From: DASSBG01 sp963800395
GTDB taxonomy: Bacteria > Pseudomonadota > Gammaproteobacteria > Xanthomonadales > Rhodanobacteraceae
Length of the DNA: 64,000 nucleotides
Direction of reading: 5' to 3'
Assembly: GCA_963800395.1 (NCBI GenBank)
Contig: CAWDBD010000015.1
Coordinates: forward strand, 1 to 64,000
The notes beneath the pieces were generated by a model that had not been told where the DNA came from, did no database searches, and saw only the letters and a program-made list of their open reading frames with translations. Every line of letters begins with the position of its first letter. Within the stretch, counting starts at the first letter, position 1. Below, piece after piece: positions 26,092-34,090 of the stretch. Position numbers and translations under genes: made by a program.

Positions 26092-27024
26092 ATGTTCAAG
26101 CATCATCTTTTCGTTCTGCTGCTGGCTGGCACTGTACTGGCTGGTTGCGCAAGCGAACCGGCTCGCCAGGTAACGTCGACCCCGGCCGCACCCGTCGCCG
26201 CGACCACCGTGGCAAGCCAGCCTCTGGCGGTGGCGGTGGACCGCCCGCGCAATTTCTCCTCCGATCTGGTCGATGCCACAGTCTGGGTACAGACTGCGGT
26301 CGAGCATGACGTGATCTTCGTGCAGACCTACCGGCAGGCTGAGATGCGCCTGAAAACGGCACTGGCGGACAAGCAGTGGGATGCACTGGTACCGGCGGAG
26401 CGCGAGAACAGCTTCGGCAAGCTGCCGCCGGCCGTGATCCTGGATATCGACGAGACGGTGCTGGACAACTCGCCCTACGAGGCACGCATGATCCGTTCCG
26501 GCGCCGAGTACAACGAGGCGACCTGGGGTGCCTGGGTCAAGGAAGCTTCCGCCAGGCCGCTGCCCGGCGCGCTCGAGTTCACCCGCTATGCCGCCGATCA
26601 CGGCGTGGCCGTGTTCTACCTGTCCAACCGGGATCAGTCGCTGGATGAAGCCACCTTGCAAAATCTGCGCACTCAGGGATTTCCGGTTTCCGGGCCCGAC
26701 GCCTTCCTCGGCCTGGGAACCATCGTCCCGGATTGCGAGCAGATCGGCACGCAGAAAACCTGCAGAAGGCAGCTTGTTGGACGGAAATACCGCGTGCTGA
26801 TGCAGTTTGGCGACCAGATCGGCGATTTCATGCCGGTACTGGTGAACACGCCGGATGGACGGCGCAAGGCCACCGCGCCGCACATGGACTGGTTCGGCGA
26901 GCGCTGGTTCATGCTGCCCAACCCGATGTATGGCCACTGGCAGCCGGCCCTGTTCAACAATGACTGGACCCTCAGCCCGGCCCGCCGCCATGCCGAAACG
27001 GTCGAGGCGCTCAGGGTTAAATAG
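26092..27024 (+). CDS. e(P4)-like lipoprotein acid phosphatase (HAD superfamily)
   Basis: 310 residues. Lipoprotein signal MFKHHLFVLLLAGTVLAGCA with lipobox LAGC. The catalytic HAD motif I is VILDIDETVLDNSPY (nucleophile and acid/base Asp); AVFYLSNRD is motif II, RVLMQFGDQIGDF supplies the late acidic motif. This is the class B/C, subfamily IIIB acid phosphatase group that includes Haemophilus e(P4), an outer-membrane 5'-nucleotidase for NMN and nucleotides. An N-terminal insert rich in Ala/Pro/Thr (about residues 22-55) is unusual. It stands alone between degV and the sRNA candidate. The gap 25887-26091 has a possible -10 (TACACT near 26055). Confidence 0.9.
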   Translation: MFKHHLFVLLLAGTVLAGCASEPARQVTSTPAAPVAATTVASQPLAVAVDRPRNFSSDLVDATVWVQTAVEHDVIFVQTYRQAEMRLKTALADKQWDALVPAERENSFGKLPPAVILDIDETVLDNSPYEARMIRSGAEYNEATWGAWVKEASARPLPGALEFTRYAADHGVAVFYLSNRDQSLDEATLQNLRTQGFPVSGPDAFLGLGTIVPDCEQIGTQKTCRRQLVGRKYRVLMQFGDQIGDFMPVLVNTPDGRRKATAPHMDWFGERWFMLPNPMYGHWQPALFNNDWTLSPARRHAETVEALRVK

Positions 27025-27063
27025 TTACTTTGATCAATCACTTGATGGTAGTTTGTTAAGGTG

Positions 27064-27092
27064 TTGCATTAACTCTGATGGCGCGCTAGACT
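27064..27092 (+). promoter_or_regulatory. Predicted sigma-70 promoter of the candidate sRNA
   Basis: TTGCAT (27064-27069), a 17-nt spacer and TAGACT (27087-27092). Both hexamers keep the most important bases and spacing is optimal. The expected transcription start is about 27099. No open reading frame of note follows before the terminator at 27168. Confidence 0.5.
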
Positions 27093-27098
27093 GGACGT

Positions 27099-27203
27099 CG
27101 CTGAAATATGGCGCCGCGCCCAAATGGCGCCAGTTGCGGCAATCCTCCTTTCCGGATTTCCGGATTTGCCCGAAGCCCTCACGGACTTCGGGCTTTCTTT
27201 TTT
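27099..27203 (+). ncRNA. Candidate small regulatory RNA with C-rich seed
   Basis: About 105 nt between a predicted promoter and an intrinsic terminator, in the 264-nt gap between the phosphatase and a lipoprotein gene. Visible parts in order are: a 7-bp hairpin (TGGCGCC at 27109-27115 with GGCGCCA at 27126-27132); a pyrimidine-rich, probably unpaired stretch TCCTCCTTTCC at 27143-27153, complementary to Shine-Dalgarno sequences; and a terminator with a T tail. This layout (5' hairpin, exposed C-rich seed, terminator with poly-U for Hfq) is typical of trans-acting sRNAs. No family name can be given; conservation and expression are unknown. Confidence 0.45.
27168..27203 (+). terminator. Intrinsic terminator
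   Basis: GCCCGAAG (27168-27175) pairs with CTTCGGGC (27186-27193) across a 10-nt loop and is followed by TTTCTTTTTT. It ends either the candidate sRNA or the 3' UTR of the upstream phosphatase gene. Confidence 0.88.
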
Positions 27204-27288
27204 GAGCAGGACCTGACTTCTGGCGCTTGCTACTGCCGCCCGAGCAACCTACCCTTCGCCTTCCCCCAACAGCAACGGATCGTGTCCC

Positions 27289-28227
27289 ATGTATCGACCC
27301 ACTCTTCGCATTGCCGTGCCGCTGCTCGGTCTGCTGATGCTGGCCGCCTGCGGCAAGGATCAGTCTGCTCAATCCTCCGCTTCGGCCAACAATGAGCCGG
27401 CCAGCGCCGTCATGAATCAGGTCAAGCTGCTCGATCAGGGCAAGATCGACGCCCTGGTCAAGGCTTCGCTGCCTCCGGCCGACTACCAGGCTGTACGCCA
27501 GAAGTTTGTCGAACAGCAGCAGGATCAGGGGCCCATTACCGAGAAGCAGCGCAAGGACTTTGCAGAAAAGATGAAGGAGCTGTCGGCCCCGGACGCCGAG
27601 CAGTCCCTGTTCAAGCAGCTGTCTCCCGTGCTCAAGCAGTACGACAGCAAGTACAAGGCCCAGCTGCCGATGTACATCGGTATGGGCCAGACCATGATGA
27701 CTACCGCCATCAACCAGTCAAAGGACATGACCCCGGAGCAGAAGAAGCAGGCTGGAGAGATGCTTTCCGCCGCCGCACAATGGGCGCAATCGACCGACTG
27801 GGGCAATGAGGACAAGGCCAAGCAGGCCATCGCCGTGGTGACTTCGACGGTGCGCAAGCTGGACGTCAAGACGCTCGAGCAGGCGCGCGCCATGAGTTAC
27901 GACGAGGCCATGGCCAAATACGGCCAGGTGTGGATGGGCGTGCGCAAGATTTTCAAGGTATACGGTGCCGATATCGACAAGGCGCTTGCCTCGGTAAAGG
28001 CCAAGACGCTCAGTCAGGCCGATCACAAGGCTACCGTCGAGATCAGCTACAGCCTGTTCGACAAGCCGATGAAGAGCCAGATTCACATGATGGAGCGCGA
28101 TGGACATTGGTACAACGCCAATCTGGTGACCAAACTGGAAAAATCCATGGCCGAGGACAAGGCGGCAGCCGCTTCCAGCGCGGCCGCATCTGCCAGCGCC
28201 CCGGCGGTTGCCAGCAGCGCCGATTGA
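27289..28227 (+). CDS. Putative lipoprotein, alpha-helical, unknown function
   Basis: 312 residues. Lipoprotein signal MYRPTLRIAVPLLGLLMLAACG (lipobox LAAC). The mature protein is rich in Gln, Lys and Ala and looks mostly helical, with a low-complexity Ala/Ser tail (AAAASSAAASASAPAVASS). A C-terminal beta-like segment (KPMKSQIHMMERDGHWYNANL) recalls the end of NTF2- or DUF-type lipoproteins of Xanthomonadaceae, but I do not recognise a named family. It ends 15 nt before plsB in the same direction and may be co-transcribed with it. Confidence 0.8.
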   Translation: MYRPTLRIAVPLLGLLMLAACGKDQSAQSSASANNEPASAVMNQVKLLDQGKIDALVKASLPPADYQAVRQKFVEQQQDQGPITEKQRKDFAEKMKELSAPDAEQSLFKQLSPVLKQYDSKYKAQLPMYIGMGQTMMTTAINQSKDMTPEQKKQAGEMLSAAAQWAQSTDWGNEDKAKQAIAVVTSTVRKLDVKTLEQARAMSYDEAMAKYGQVWMGVRKIFKVYGADIDKALASVKAKTLSQADHKATVEISYSLFDKPMKSQIHMMERDGHWYNANLVTKLEKSMAEDKAAAASSAAASASAPAVASSAD

Positions 28228-28242
28228 CGCCGACTCCAGCGC

Positions 28243-30795
28243 GTGTCCGACTCTGATGCAAAAGCCGGAGCCATGACCACGGTGCGTCCGCGCGCGCCGT
28301 GGTGGTTTACGCTGGCCGGGCGCATGCTGCGCCCGTGGATTCGCATCAAGCGCGATCCCAGCGAGCCAGCCGGCCTGCTGATGGCGGGGCGTCCGGTGTG
28401 CTACGTGCTCGAGCGACATGGTTTCTCCGATGCCCTGATTCTCGAACGCGCCTGCAAGGATTCGGGCCTGCCCAGCCCTACCGCGAGCTTGTCCCTGGCG
28501 GGCATGCGACGTCGCTTTTCGATGTTCTCGCTGGCAAGACGCGAAGGCTGGGTGCTGGGCCGGACGCGCAAGCGTGCCAGCGACGCGGTGCTGATGCAGA
28601 TGCTCAAGGCATTCGAGTCGGCACCAGACCAGGACGTGCAGCTGGTGCCGGTGTCGATCTACGTCGGCAGGGCCCCGACTCGCGAGAGCGGCTGGTTCCG
28701 TGTCCTGTTCTCGGAGAACTGGGTCGTGGTGGGTCGCTTCCGGCGCTTGCTGGCGATCCTTCTCAACGGACGCAGCACGGTGGTGCATTTCGCCGAGCCG
28801 GTGTCCTTGCGCCAGGTGGTCGAAGAATCACCGAAACTGCTGCCTGCGCGCCTGGCGCGCAAGCTGTCGAGGGTTTTCCGGGTTCATTTCCGGCGCATCC
28901 GCGCGGCGGTTGTTGGCCCCGATCTTTCGCACCGGCGTACCGTGGTGGGCTCGGTGCTGGATGCTGCGCCGGTACGCGAGGCGATTGCCACCAGCGCCAT
29001 CAAGAACAAGCTCAGTGCGGCCCAGGCGCAACGTCGGGCGCGCAAGATGGTCATGGAAATTGCCGCCGACTACTCCCATCCGGTAGTGCGCTCGGCCTCG
29101 TTCATTCTGACCTGGTTCTGGAACAAGCTGTATGACGGTGTGGCTATGCGCCATTTCGAACAGGCGCGAGCGGCCGCACCAGGGCATGAGGTCGTCTACG
29201 TACCCAGCCACCGCAGTCATGCCGATTACCTGTTGCTGTCCTACAAGTTGCATGTCAGCGGTGTGGTGCCGCCGCATATTGCCGCGGGGATCAACCTCAA
29301 CCTGCCGGTCATCGGCTCCATTCTGCGTCGTGGCGGCGCCTTCTTCATGCGCCGCAGTTTCAAGGGCAGCGCCGTGTATTCGACCATCTTCAAGGAATAC
29401 CTGGCGCAGTTGATCGACCGTGGCGTGCCGATCGAATACTTCATCGAAGGCGGGCGCTCGCGCACCGGCCGACTGCTGGATCCCAAGGGTGGCATGCTGT
29501 CGATGACCTTGCAGGCGTTCCTGCGCGCGCCGCGTCGCCCGGTGCTTTTTCAGCCGGTCTACATCGGTTACGAAAAGCTGATGGAGGGTAATGCCTATGC
29601 CGGGGAGCTGTCTGGCCAGGCCAAGGAGAAGGAGTCCTTGCTCAGCCTGCTGCGGGGTGCCGGCAAGGTACTGCGCCAGCATTACGGCCACGTCACGCTG
29701 AGCTTTGGCGAGCCGGTGGCGCTGAATGAACTGCTCGATGCCACTGCGGGCGACTGGCGAAATGCCAGCGAGGGCGAAGATGCCAAGCCGGCCTGGTTCT
29801 CCGATGTGGTCGATACGCTGGCCAGGCAGATACAGGTCAATATCAATGCAGCGGCCGAGGTCAATCCGGTCAATCTGCTGGCTCTGGTACTGCTTGCCAC
29901 ACGCAAGCATGCGATGAGCGAGAGTGACCTGATCAAGCAACTGCAGCTGACACGCAGTCTGCTGGTCGAGTTGCCATACTCCGATCGCGTCAGTGTCACC
30001 GACGCCTTGCCGGCCGAGATCATTGCTCACGGCCAGGAAATGGGCTGGATCAAACGTATCGAGCACGCTGGTGGCGATGTGCTGCTGGCCGAAAACGACA
30101 AGGCGATCCTGCTGAGCTATTTCCGCAACAACGTGCTGCATCTGATGGCATGCACTGGTTGGGTTGCCTGCTGCTTCGTCAACAACCGGCGCATGTCCCA
30201 AGCCTCGGTGCTGCGCCTGGGGCGCATCATCTACCCTTTCATTCAGGGCGAGTTGTTCCTGCGCTGGGACGAGCACGGCTTTGCCCGTCAGTTGCAGGCC
30301 ACCATCAGCGAGTTTATTCGCAACGGCCTGCTCGATGCGACCGGCGAGGGCCGTTTGCTCGAGCGTGGCCCCGGCCAGGAGGATGCGGCATTCCAGCTAC
30401 GTACGCTGGCCCACTCCCTGATGCAGGCATTTGAACGCTATTACATCGTCATTGCCGCGCTGGTCAAGAACGGCCAGGGCGCGCTGAGTACGGCCGAGCT
30501 GGAGAGCCACTGCACTTCCACGGCGCAGCGTCTGAGTATGCTGCATGAACTCAATGCGCCGGAGTTCTTCGACAAGTCGCTGTTCCGGGGGTTTATCCGC
30601 CGCTTGCGCGAACGCGAGCTGATCTGGAACGGTGAGGACGGCTCGCTGGAGTTTGATCCCGCGCTCGCCGACGTGGTCGAGGATGCGCGGCTGATCCTGT
30701 CTCGCGAGGTGCGTCATTCGATCCTCAAGATAACGCCCGGCAATGGCCACAGCGACGAGTCACGCCCGGATTTCGAGGACAGCGAGGCCGATTGA
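28243..30795 (+). CDS. plsB: Glycerol-3-phosphate 1-O-acyltransferase
   Basis: 850 residues. Membrane-associated enzyme making 1-acyl-glycerol-3-phosphate, the first step of phospholipid synthesis. The acyltransferase motif I HRSHADYLLLS places the catalytic pair His323 and Asp328 (HX4D). Other blocks are GAFFMRRSFKG (motif II), YFIEGGRSRTGRLL (motif III) and PVLFQPVYIGYEKLMEG (motif IV). Total length fits PlsB (807 in E. coli). The GTG at 28243 and the ATG at 28273 are both possible starts; neither has a strong ribosome-binding site. The longer one is kept. Confidence 0.95.
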   Translation: MSDSDAKAGAMTTVRPRAPWWFTLAGRMLRPWIRIKRDPSEPAGLLMAGRPVCYVLERHGFSDALILERACKDSGLPSPTASLSLAGMRRRFSMFSLARREGWVLGRTRKRASDAVLMQMLKAFESAPDQDVQLVPVSIYVGRAPTRESGWFRVLFSENWVVVGRFRRLLAILLNGRSTVVHFAEPVSLRQVVEESPKLLPARLARKLSRVFRVHFRRIRAAVVGPDLSHRRTVVGSVLDAAPVREAIATSAIKNKLSAAQAQRRARKMVMEIAADYSHPVVRSASFILTWFWNKLYDGVAMRHFEQARAAAPGHEVVYVPSHRSHADYLLLSYKLHVSGVVPPHIAAGINLNLPVIGSILRRGGAFFMRRSFKGSAVYSTIFKEYLAQLIDRGVPIEYFIEGGRSRTGRLLDPKGGMLSMTLQAFLRAPRRPVLFQPVYIGYEKLMEGNAYAGELSGQAKEKESLLSLLRGAGKVLRQHYGHVTLSFGEPVALNELLDATAGDWRNASEGEDAKPAWFSDVVDTLARQIQVNINAAAEVNPVNLLALVLLATRKHAMSESDLIKQLQLTRSLLVELPYSDRVSVTDALPAEIIAHGQEMGWIKRIEHAGGDVLLAENDKAILLSYFRNNVLHLMACTGWVACCFVNNRRMSQASVLRLGRIIYPFIQGELFLRWDEHGFARQLQATISEFIRNGLLDATGEGRLLERGPGQEDAAFQLRTLAHSLMQAFERYYIVIAALVKNGQGALSTAELESHCTSTAQRLSMLHELNAPEFFDKSLFRGFIRRLRERELIWNGEDGSLEFDPALADVVEDARLILSREVRHSILKITPGNGHSDESRPDFEDSEAD

Positions 30796-30865
30796 TCGAT
30801 TCGGGGTTGCGGGCGGGTCTTCGGGTGCAGGCCAGCGGCATGCGGGTCCGGCACAGCGATGCCGC

Positions 30866-31072
30866 TCAGGCATCAAGGTCAGGGATCAGGCGGCTTTCCA
30901 CTCGCGCGATGGAGTCCTTGAGGCTCAGCTTGCGCTTTTTCAGCCGGCTGAGGCGCAGTTCATCGCTGCCCGGGACATCGGCCAGGCGCGCGATTGCTGC
31001 GTCCAGATCACGGTGTTCCTGACGCAAATCGGCCAGTTTGCGAGCAAGTTCGGCCTGATTTTCTGGTTGCAT
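30866..31072 (-). CDS. YdcH family protein (DUF465)
   Basis: 68 residues from ATG 31072; a GTG at 31096 would add eight residues. Short coiled-coil protein with LADLRQEHRDLDAAIARL and the closing block DELRLSRLKKRKLSLKDSIARVE, which is the DUF465/YdcH signature (LKKKKLxLKD). Function unknown in the family. It is convergent with plsB and divergent from rdgC. Confidence 0.9.
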   Translation of the reverse strand: MQPENQAELARKLADLRQEHRDLDAAIARLADVPGSDELRLSRLKKRKLSLKDSIARVESRLIPDLDA

Positions 31073-31170
31073 CGGATGAAACCCCGACTTGAGCACTTCT
31101 GAAGCTTAGCTTCCGCCATCGGCTCGGGCAATGGTTACAATGGCCGGTCAATTTCCGATCTGAGAGCCGC

Positions 31171-32088
31171 ATGTTCTTTCGCAATCTTACCCTGTTCCGC
31201 TTTTCCGCAACCGCCGGCAAGTCGCTGGGCGAACTCGACACTCTCCTGGGCGAACATCCTCTGCGTGCCTGCGGACCGCTGGAGATGTTCACGCGTGGCT
31301 TTGTTTCGCCGCTCGGCCCGGATGAGGAGGTCATGACGCGTACCCTGGGCCACCATACCCTGTTCAGTCTGGGCCAGGAGGACAAGCTGCTCCCGGCTGC
31401 CGTGGTCGCCGCCGAGACCAGTCGTCGCGCCCGGGCCAGGGCGGCCAGCGAAGGTGGGCCGGTGAGCGCGCGCCAGCGCCGGGGTATCAAGCAGTCGGTC
31501 ATGGAAGAATTGTTGCCCAAGGCCTTCAGCCGACCGTCGCGCACGGATGCCTATGTCGACCGCAAGCACGGCTGGCTGGTGATTGACACCGCCAGCCGCA
31601 AGAAGGCCGAGACCCTGCTGGGCAGCGTGCGCGAGGCGCTGTCGAGTTTCCCGGCGCTGCCCCTGGCCGCCGGCGAAACACCACGCGCACTGTTGACCCG
31701 CTGGCTGGATAGTGGCGATCTGCCGGCCGGCCTGGAACTGGGCGACGAGTGCGAGTTGCGTGACCCCGGTGCAGCCGGCGGTGCCGTGGTGCGCTGCCGG
31801 CATCAGGATCTGACCGGAGACGAGATTCGCGAGCATCTTCGCAGTGGCAAGCAGGTTTTTCAGCTAGGCTTGCATTTCGATGACCGCCTCAGCATGGTTC
31901 TCGGTGAGGATCTGGTGATCCGCAAGCTGCGTTTTCACGATGTGGTGGTGGAGGAGTTGAGCTACGATTCCAGCGAGGATGCCAGTGCCGAGATTGATGC
32001 GCGTTTCGCGCTGATGAGCCTGGAACTGGAAAAGCTTCTGGAGCATCTGGCGCAATGGTTTTCGATCACCCGGCCGGAGCAGGCTTGA
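31171..32088 (+). CDS. rdgC: Recombination-associated protein RdgC
   Basis: 305 residues. Ring-shaped DNA-binding protein that limits RecA loading. The N-terminus MFFRNLTLFRF, the block FVSPLG, and KLRFHDVVVEELSYDSSEDA near the C-terminus are characteristic. The length equals E. coli RdgC (303). An AT-richer leader with TTACAAT (31134-31140) just upstream may contain the promoter. It is followed by the YgjP-like gene 29 nt downstream in the same direction. Confidence 0.95.
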   Translation: MFFRNLTLFRFSATAGKSLGELDTLLGEHPLRACGPLEMFTRGFVSPLGPDEEVMTRTLGHHTLFSLGQEDKLLPAAVVAAETSRRARARAASEGGPVSARQRRGIKQSVMEELLPKAFSRPSRTDAYVDRKHGWLVIDTASRKKAETLLGSVREALSSFPALPLAAGETPRALLTRWLDSGDLPAGLELGDECELRDPGAAGGAVVRCRHQDLTGDEIREHLRSGKQVFQLGLHFDDRLSMVLGEDLVIRKLRFHDVVVEELSYDSSEDASAEIDARFALMSLELEKLLEHLAQWFSITRPEQA

Positions 32089-32117
32089 ATTCGGTGGCAT
32101 GACTGGAGCGAAGAGCA

Positions 32118-32876
32118 ATGCAGGCGGGGACACAGGATTGGCTTGAAGTGCCGGCGCGAGACGGTCGCACCATCCGGGTGCGCAAGTCGCCGCATCCGCG
32201 TGCGCGCCATCTGCGCCTGACGGTAACCGCCCAGGGCGCGCGCCTGTCCTGTCCGCACAATACCCATCCAGCCAAGCTGTTCGCCTTTCTCAAGAAGCAC
32301 GGTCCCTGGCTGGAGGGCAAGCTGGCGGAGTTGTGTCTCGACGGTACGCGCGCCCCGCAACTGGAGGTCGGCGTAGCCAATCAGATCATGCTTGCCGGCG
32401 AAGACCTTGCCCTGACCTGGCAGGTATCAGCCCGCAGCGGTATCGAGCGATTCACGGACAGCCTGGTGCTGCGCCTGCCCGAGCCCTGGGGTGAAGCGAG
32501 CCTGGGGCGGGCACGCAATCTGCTCCGGGACTATCTGGAAACCTGCGTACGTCAGGATGTGTCGTGCTGGCTGCCGGGTTATGTCGACCAGTTGGGCCGC
32601 GCCCCGACCGGCATCCGCATGCGGGTCCTGAAGAGCCTGTGGGGCAGCCTGGACAGCCGCGACCGCATCAGCCTGGACCTGTCGTTGTCGCTGGCTCCAC
32701 GCGAGGCCCTGCGCTATGTCCTCGTTCACGAACTGGCCCACCTGGCCGTACGCGATCACTCCCGGCGCTTCTGGGCCCAGGTCGAGGCGCTGATGCCGGA
32801 CTACAAGCCGCAACGCAACTGGCTGCGCCAACACGGCGGCGTGCTCAAGATCGAGATCGACCGCCTGCTCGGCTGA
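32118..32876 (+). CDS. YgjP-like metallohydrolase (DUF45, M48-type fold)
   Basis: 252 residues. The zinc motif HELAHLAVRDHSRRFW (HExxH with the third His ten residues on) and the Trp/Phe-rich surroundings match the YgjP/WLM group of minigluzincins. E. coli YgjP has been reported to act as a UTP pyrophosphatase; the function here is inferred only from family. KSPHPRARHLRLTVTAQGAR at the N-terminus is the usual beta-strand opening. It ends 14 nt before REP cluster B. Confidence 0.9.
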   Translation: MQAGTQDWLEVPARDGRTIRVRKSPHPRARHLRLTVTAQGARLSCPHNTHPAKLFAFLKKHGPWLEGKLAELCLDGTRAPQLEVGVANQIMLAGEDLALTWQVSARSGIERFTDSLVLRLPEPWGEASLGRARNLLRDYLETCVRQDVSCWLPGYVDQLGRAPTGIRMRVLKSLWGSLDSRDRISLDLSLSLAPREALRYVLVHELAHLAVRDHSRRFWAQVEALMPDYKPQRNWLRQHGGVLKIEIDRLLG

Positions 32877-32889
32877 AGCTCCCCAACTT

Positions 32890-33055
32890 CGTGCGCTTCG
32901 TTGCACGTAGGGTGCTGCTGAACGCAGTGAAGCGCACCGAGGCATGAAGCTCCAATGGTGCGCTTCGTTTCACGTAGGGTGCTGCTGAACGCAGTGAAGC
33001 GCACCATGGCGTGGAGCACCAACGGTGCGCTTCGTTTCACTCAGCAGCACCCTAC
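32890..33055. repeat. REP cluster B, upstream flank of the RAYT gene
   Basis: Two plus-orientation REPs (32907-32938, 32974-33005) 67 nt apart and one inverted REP (33024-33055). Each full REP is 32 nt: foot GTAG, then GGTGCTGCTGA, an 8-nt variable centre and TGAAGCGCACC. Hairpin pairing is GGTGC/GCACC, a bulged T, then GCT/AGC. Each plus REP is preceded by a 17-nt truncated inverted arm (such as GGTGCGCTTCGTTTCAC) and followed by an 18-nt spacer, giving the same 67-nt module as the array at 37.1-37.65 kb. The rest of 32877-33172 is unremarkable. Confidence 0.92.
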
Positions 33056-33172
33056 CCAGAACGCGCGCCGAGACGTGAGGCCATTGCTGCAACAAGAAGT
33101 CGGCCAAAGCCTACATGCGATAGCGGGCTGCACCGATTCAGCAGCCCATCCGTGCCATGGCACGCTACACCC

Positions 33173-33703
33173 ATGCCCCGATACCGACGCTCCGGGATGC
33201 CCGGTGCAACCTACTTCATGACCGTAGCCCTGCAAGATCGCCGATGCGACTTTCTGGTTCGCCATATCGCCGACCTTCGTGCTGCCTACGCCAGCGTCCA
33301 GGCGCGGCATCCCTTCGAGTCGCTCGCCGCCGTGGTCCTGCCGGAGCACCTTCACTGCTTGTGGCGGCTGCCTCCCGGTGATCGCGACCTGGGCACCCGC
33401 TGGGGTCTGATCAAGGCGAGCTTCTCTCGCGGCATTGCTGCCAGCGGGCATCGTTCGTCGAGCAGGAACGCACGACGAGAGCGTGGCATCTGGCAACGCC
33501 GCTTCTGGGAGCACACGATTCGAAACCAGGGCGATCTGATAGCTCACATCGACTACATCCACTACAACCCGGTCAAGCATGCGCATGTTGAACGAGCGGC
33601 AGATTGGCCCTATTCGACCATCCACCGATACATACGCAGTGGGGACATTGCGCCGGACTGGGGCGTCGCGTATGACATCGATGACAGGAACAAGGGCGAG
33701 TAG
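33173..33703 (+). CDS. REP-associated tyrosine transposase (RAYT)
   Basis: 176 residues from ATG 33173 (MPRYRRSGMPGATYFMTVAL), the usual RAYT opening; the open frame upstream to 33011 reads through a REP and is not coding. Y1_Tnp/IS200-like fold: the metal-binding HUH-type motif is His59-Leu-His61 in VVLPEHLHCLWRLP, and the conserved C-terminal block is RRFWEHTIRN followed by DYIHYNPVKH (residues 127-136), holding the likely nucleophilic Tyr. RAYTs are domesticated single-strand transposases that nick and join at REP hairpins with a GTAG/GGAG foot. This gene is flanked on both sides by REPs of exactly that design. All key motifs are intact. Confidence 0.93.
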   Translation: MPRYRRSGMPGATYFMTVALQDRRCDFLVRHIADLRAAYASVQARHPFESLAAVVLPEHLHCLWRLPPGDRDLGTRWGLIKASFSRGIAASGHRSSSRNARRERGIWQRRFWEHTIRNQGDLIAHIDYIHYNPVKHAHVERAADWPYSTIHRYIRSGDIAPDWGVAYDIDDRNKGE

Positions 33704-33770
33704 GCCGTCGCATCATTCCCATCAGCATGCAATTCCCAGGGCATGACGTCCCGACAGCGCGCTTCGCTGG

Positions 33771-34051
33771 GTAGGGTGCCGCTGAGCAAAGCGAAGCGCA
33801 CCATGGCATGAAGCTCCAACGGTGCGCTTCGTTTTACTCAGCAGCACCCTTCCCAGAAACGCGCACCATGGCTCGCAATCCGCGAAGCTGTATTTCATTG
33901 CGAGTAGGGTGCTGCTGAACGCAGTGAAGCGCACCATGGCATGAAGCTCCAATGGTGCGCTTCGTTTTACTCAGCAGCACCCTACCCAGAAACGCGCACC
34001 ATGGCATGAAGCTCTAACGGTGCGCTTCGCTAGCGCTCAGCAGCACCCTAC
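33771..34051. repeat. REP cluster C, downstream flank of the RAYT gene
   Basis: Five units: plus 33771-33802, minus 33821-33852 (foot decayed to CTTC on the plus strand), plus 33904-33935, minus 33954-33985 and minus 34019-34051. Plus/minus pairs are separated by an 18-nt spacer (ATGGCATGAAGCTCCAAT-type), forming BIME-like inverted pairs. Sequences differ mainly in the loop. The interval 33704-34090 has no gene. Confidence 0.9.
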
Positions 34052-34090
34052 CCGCAAACCGCACCAAGGCGTGATACCGAGCACCTGCCC

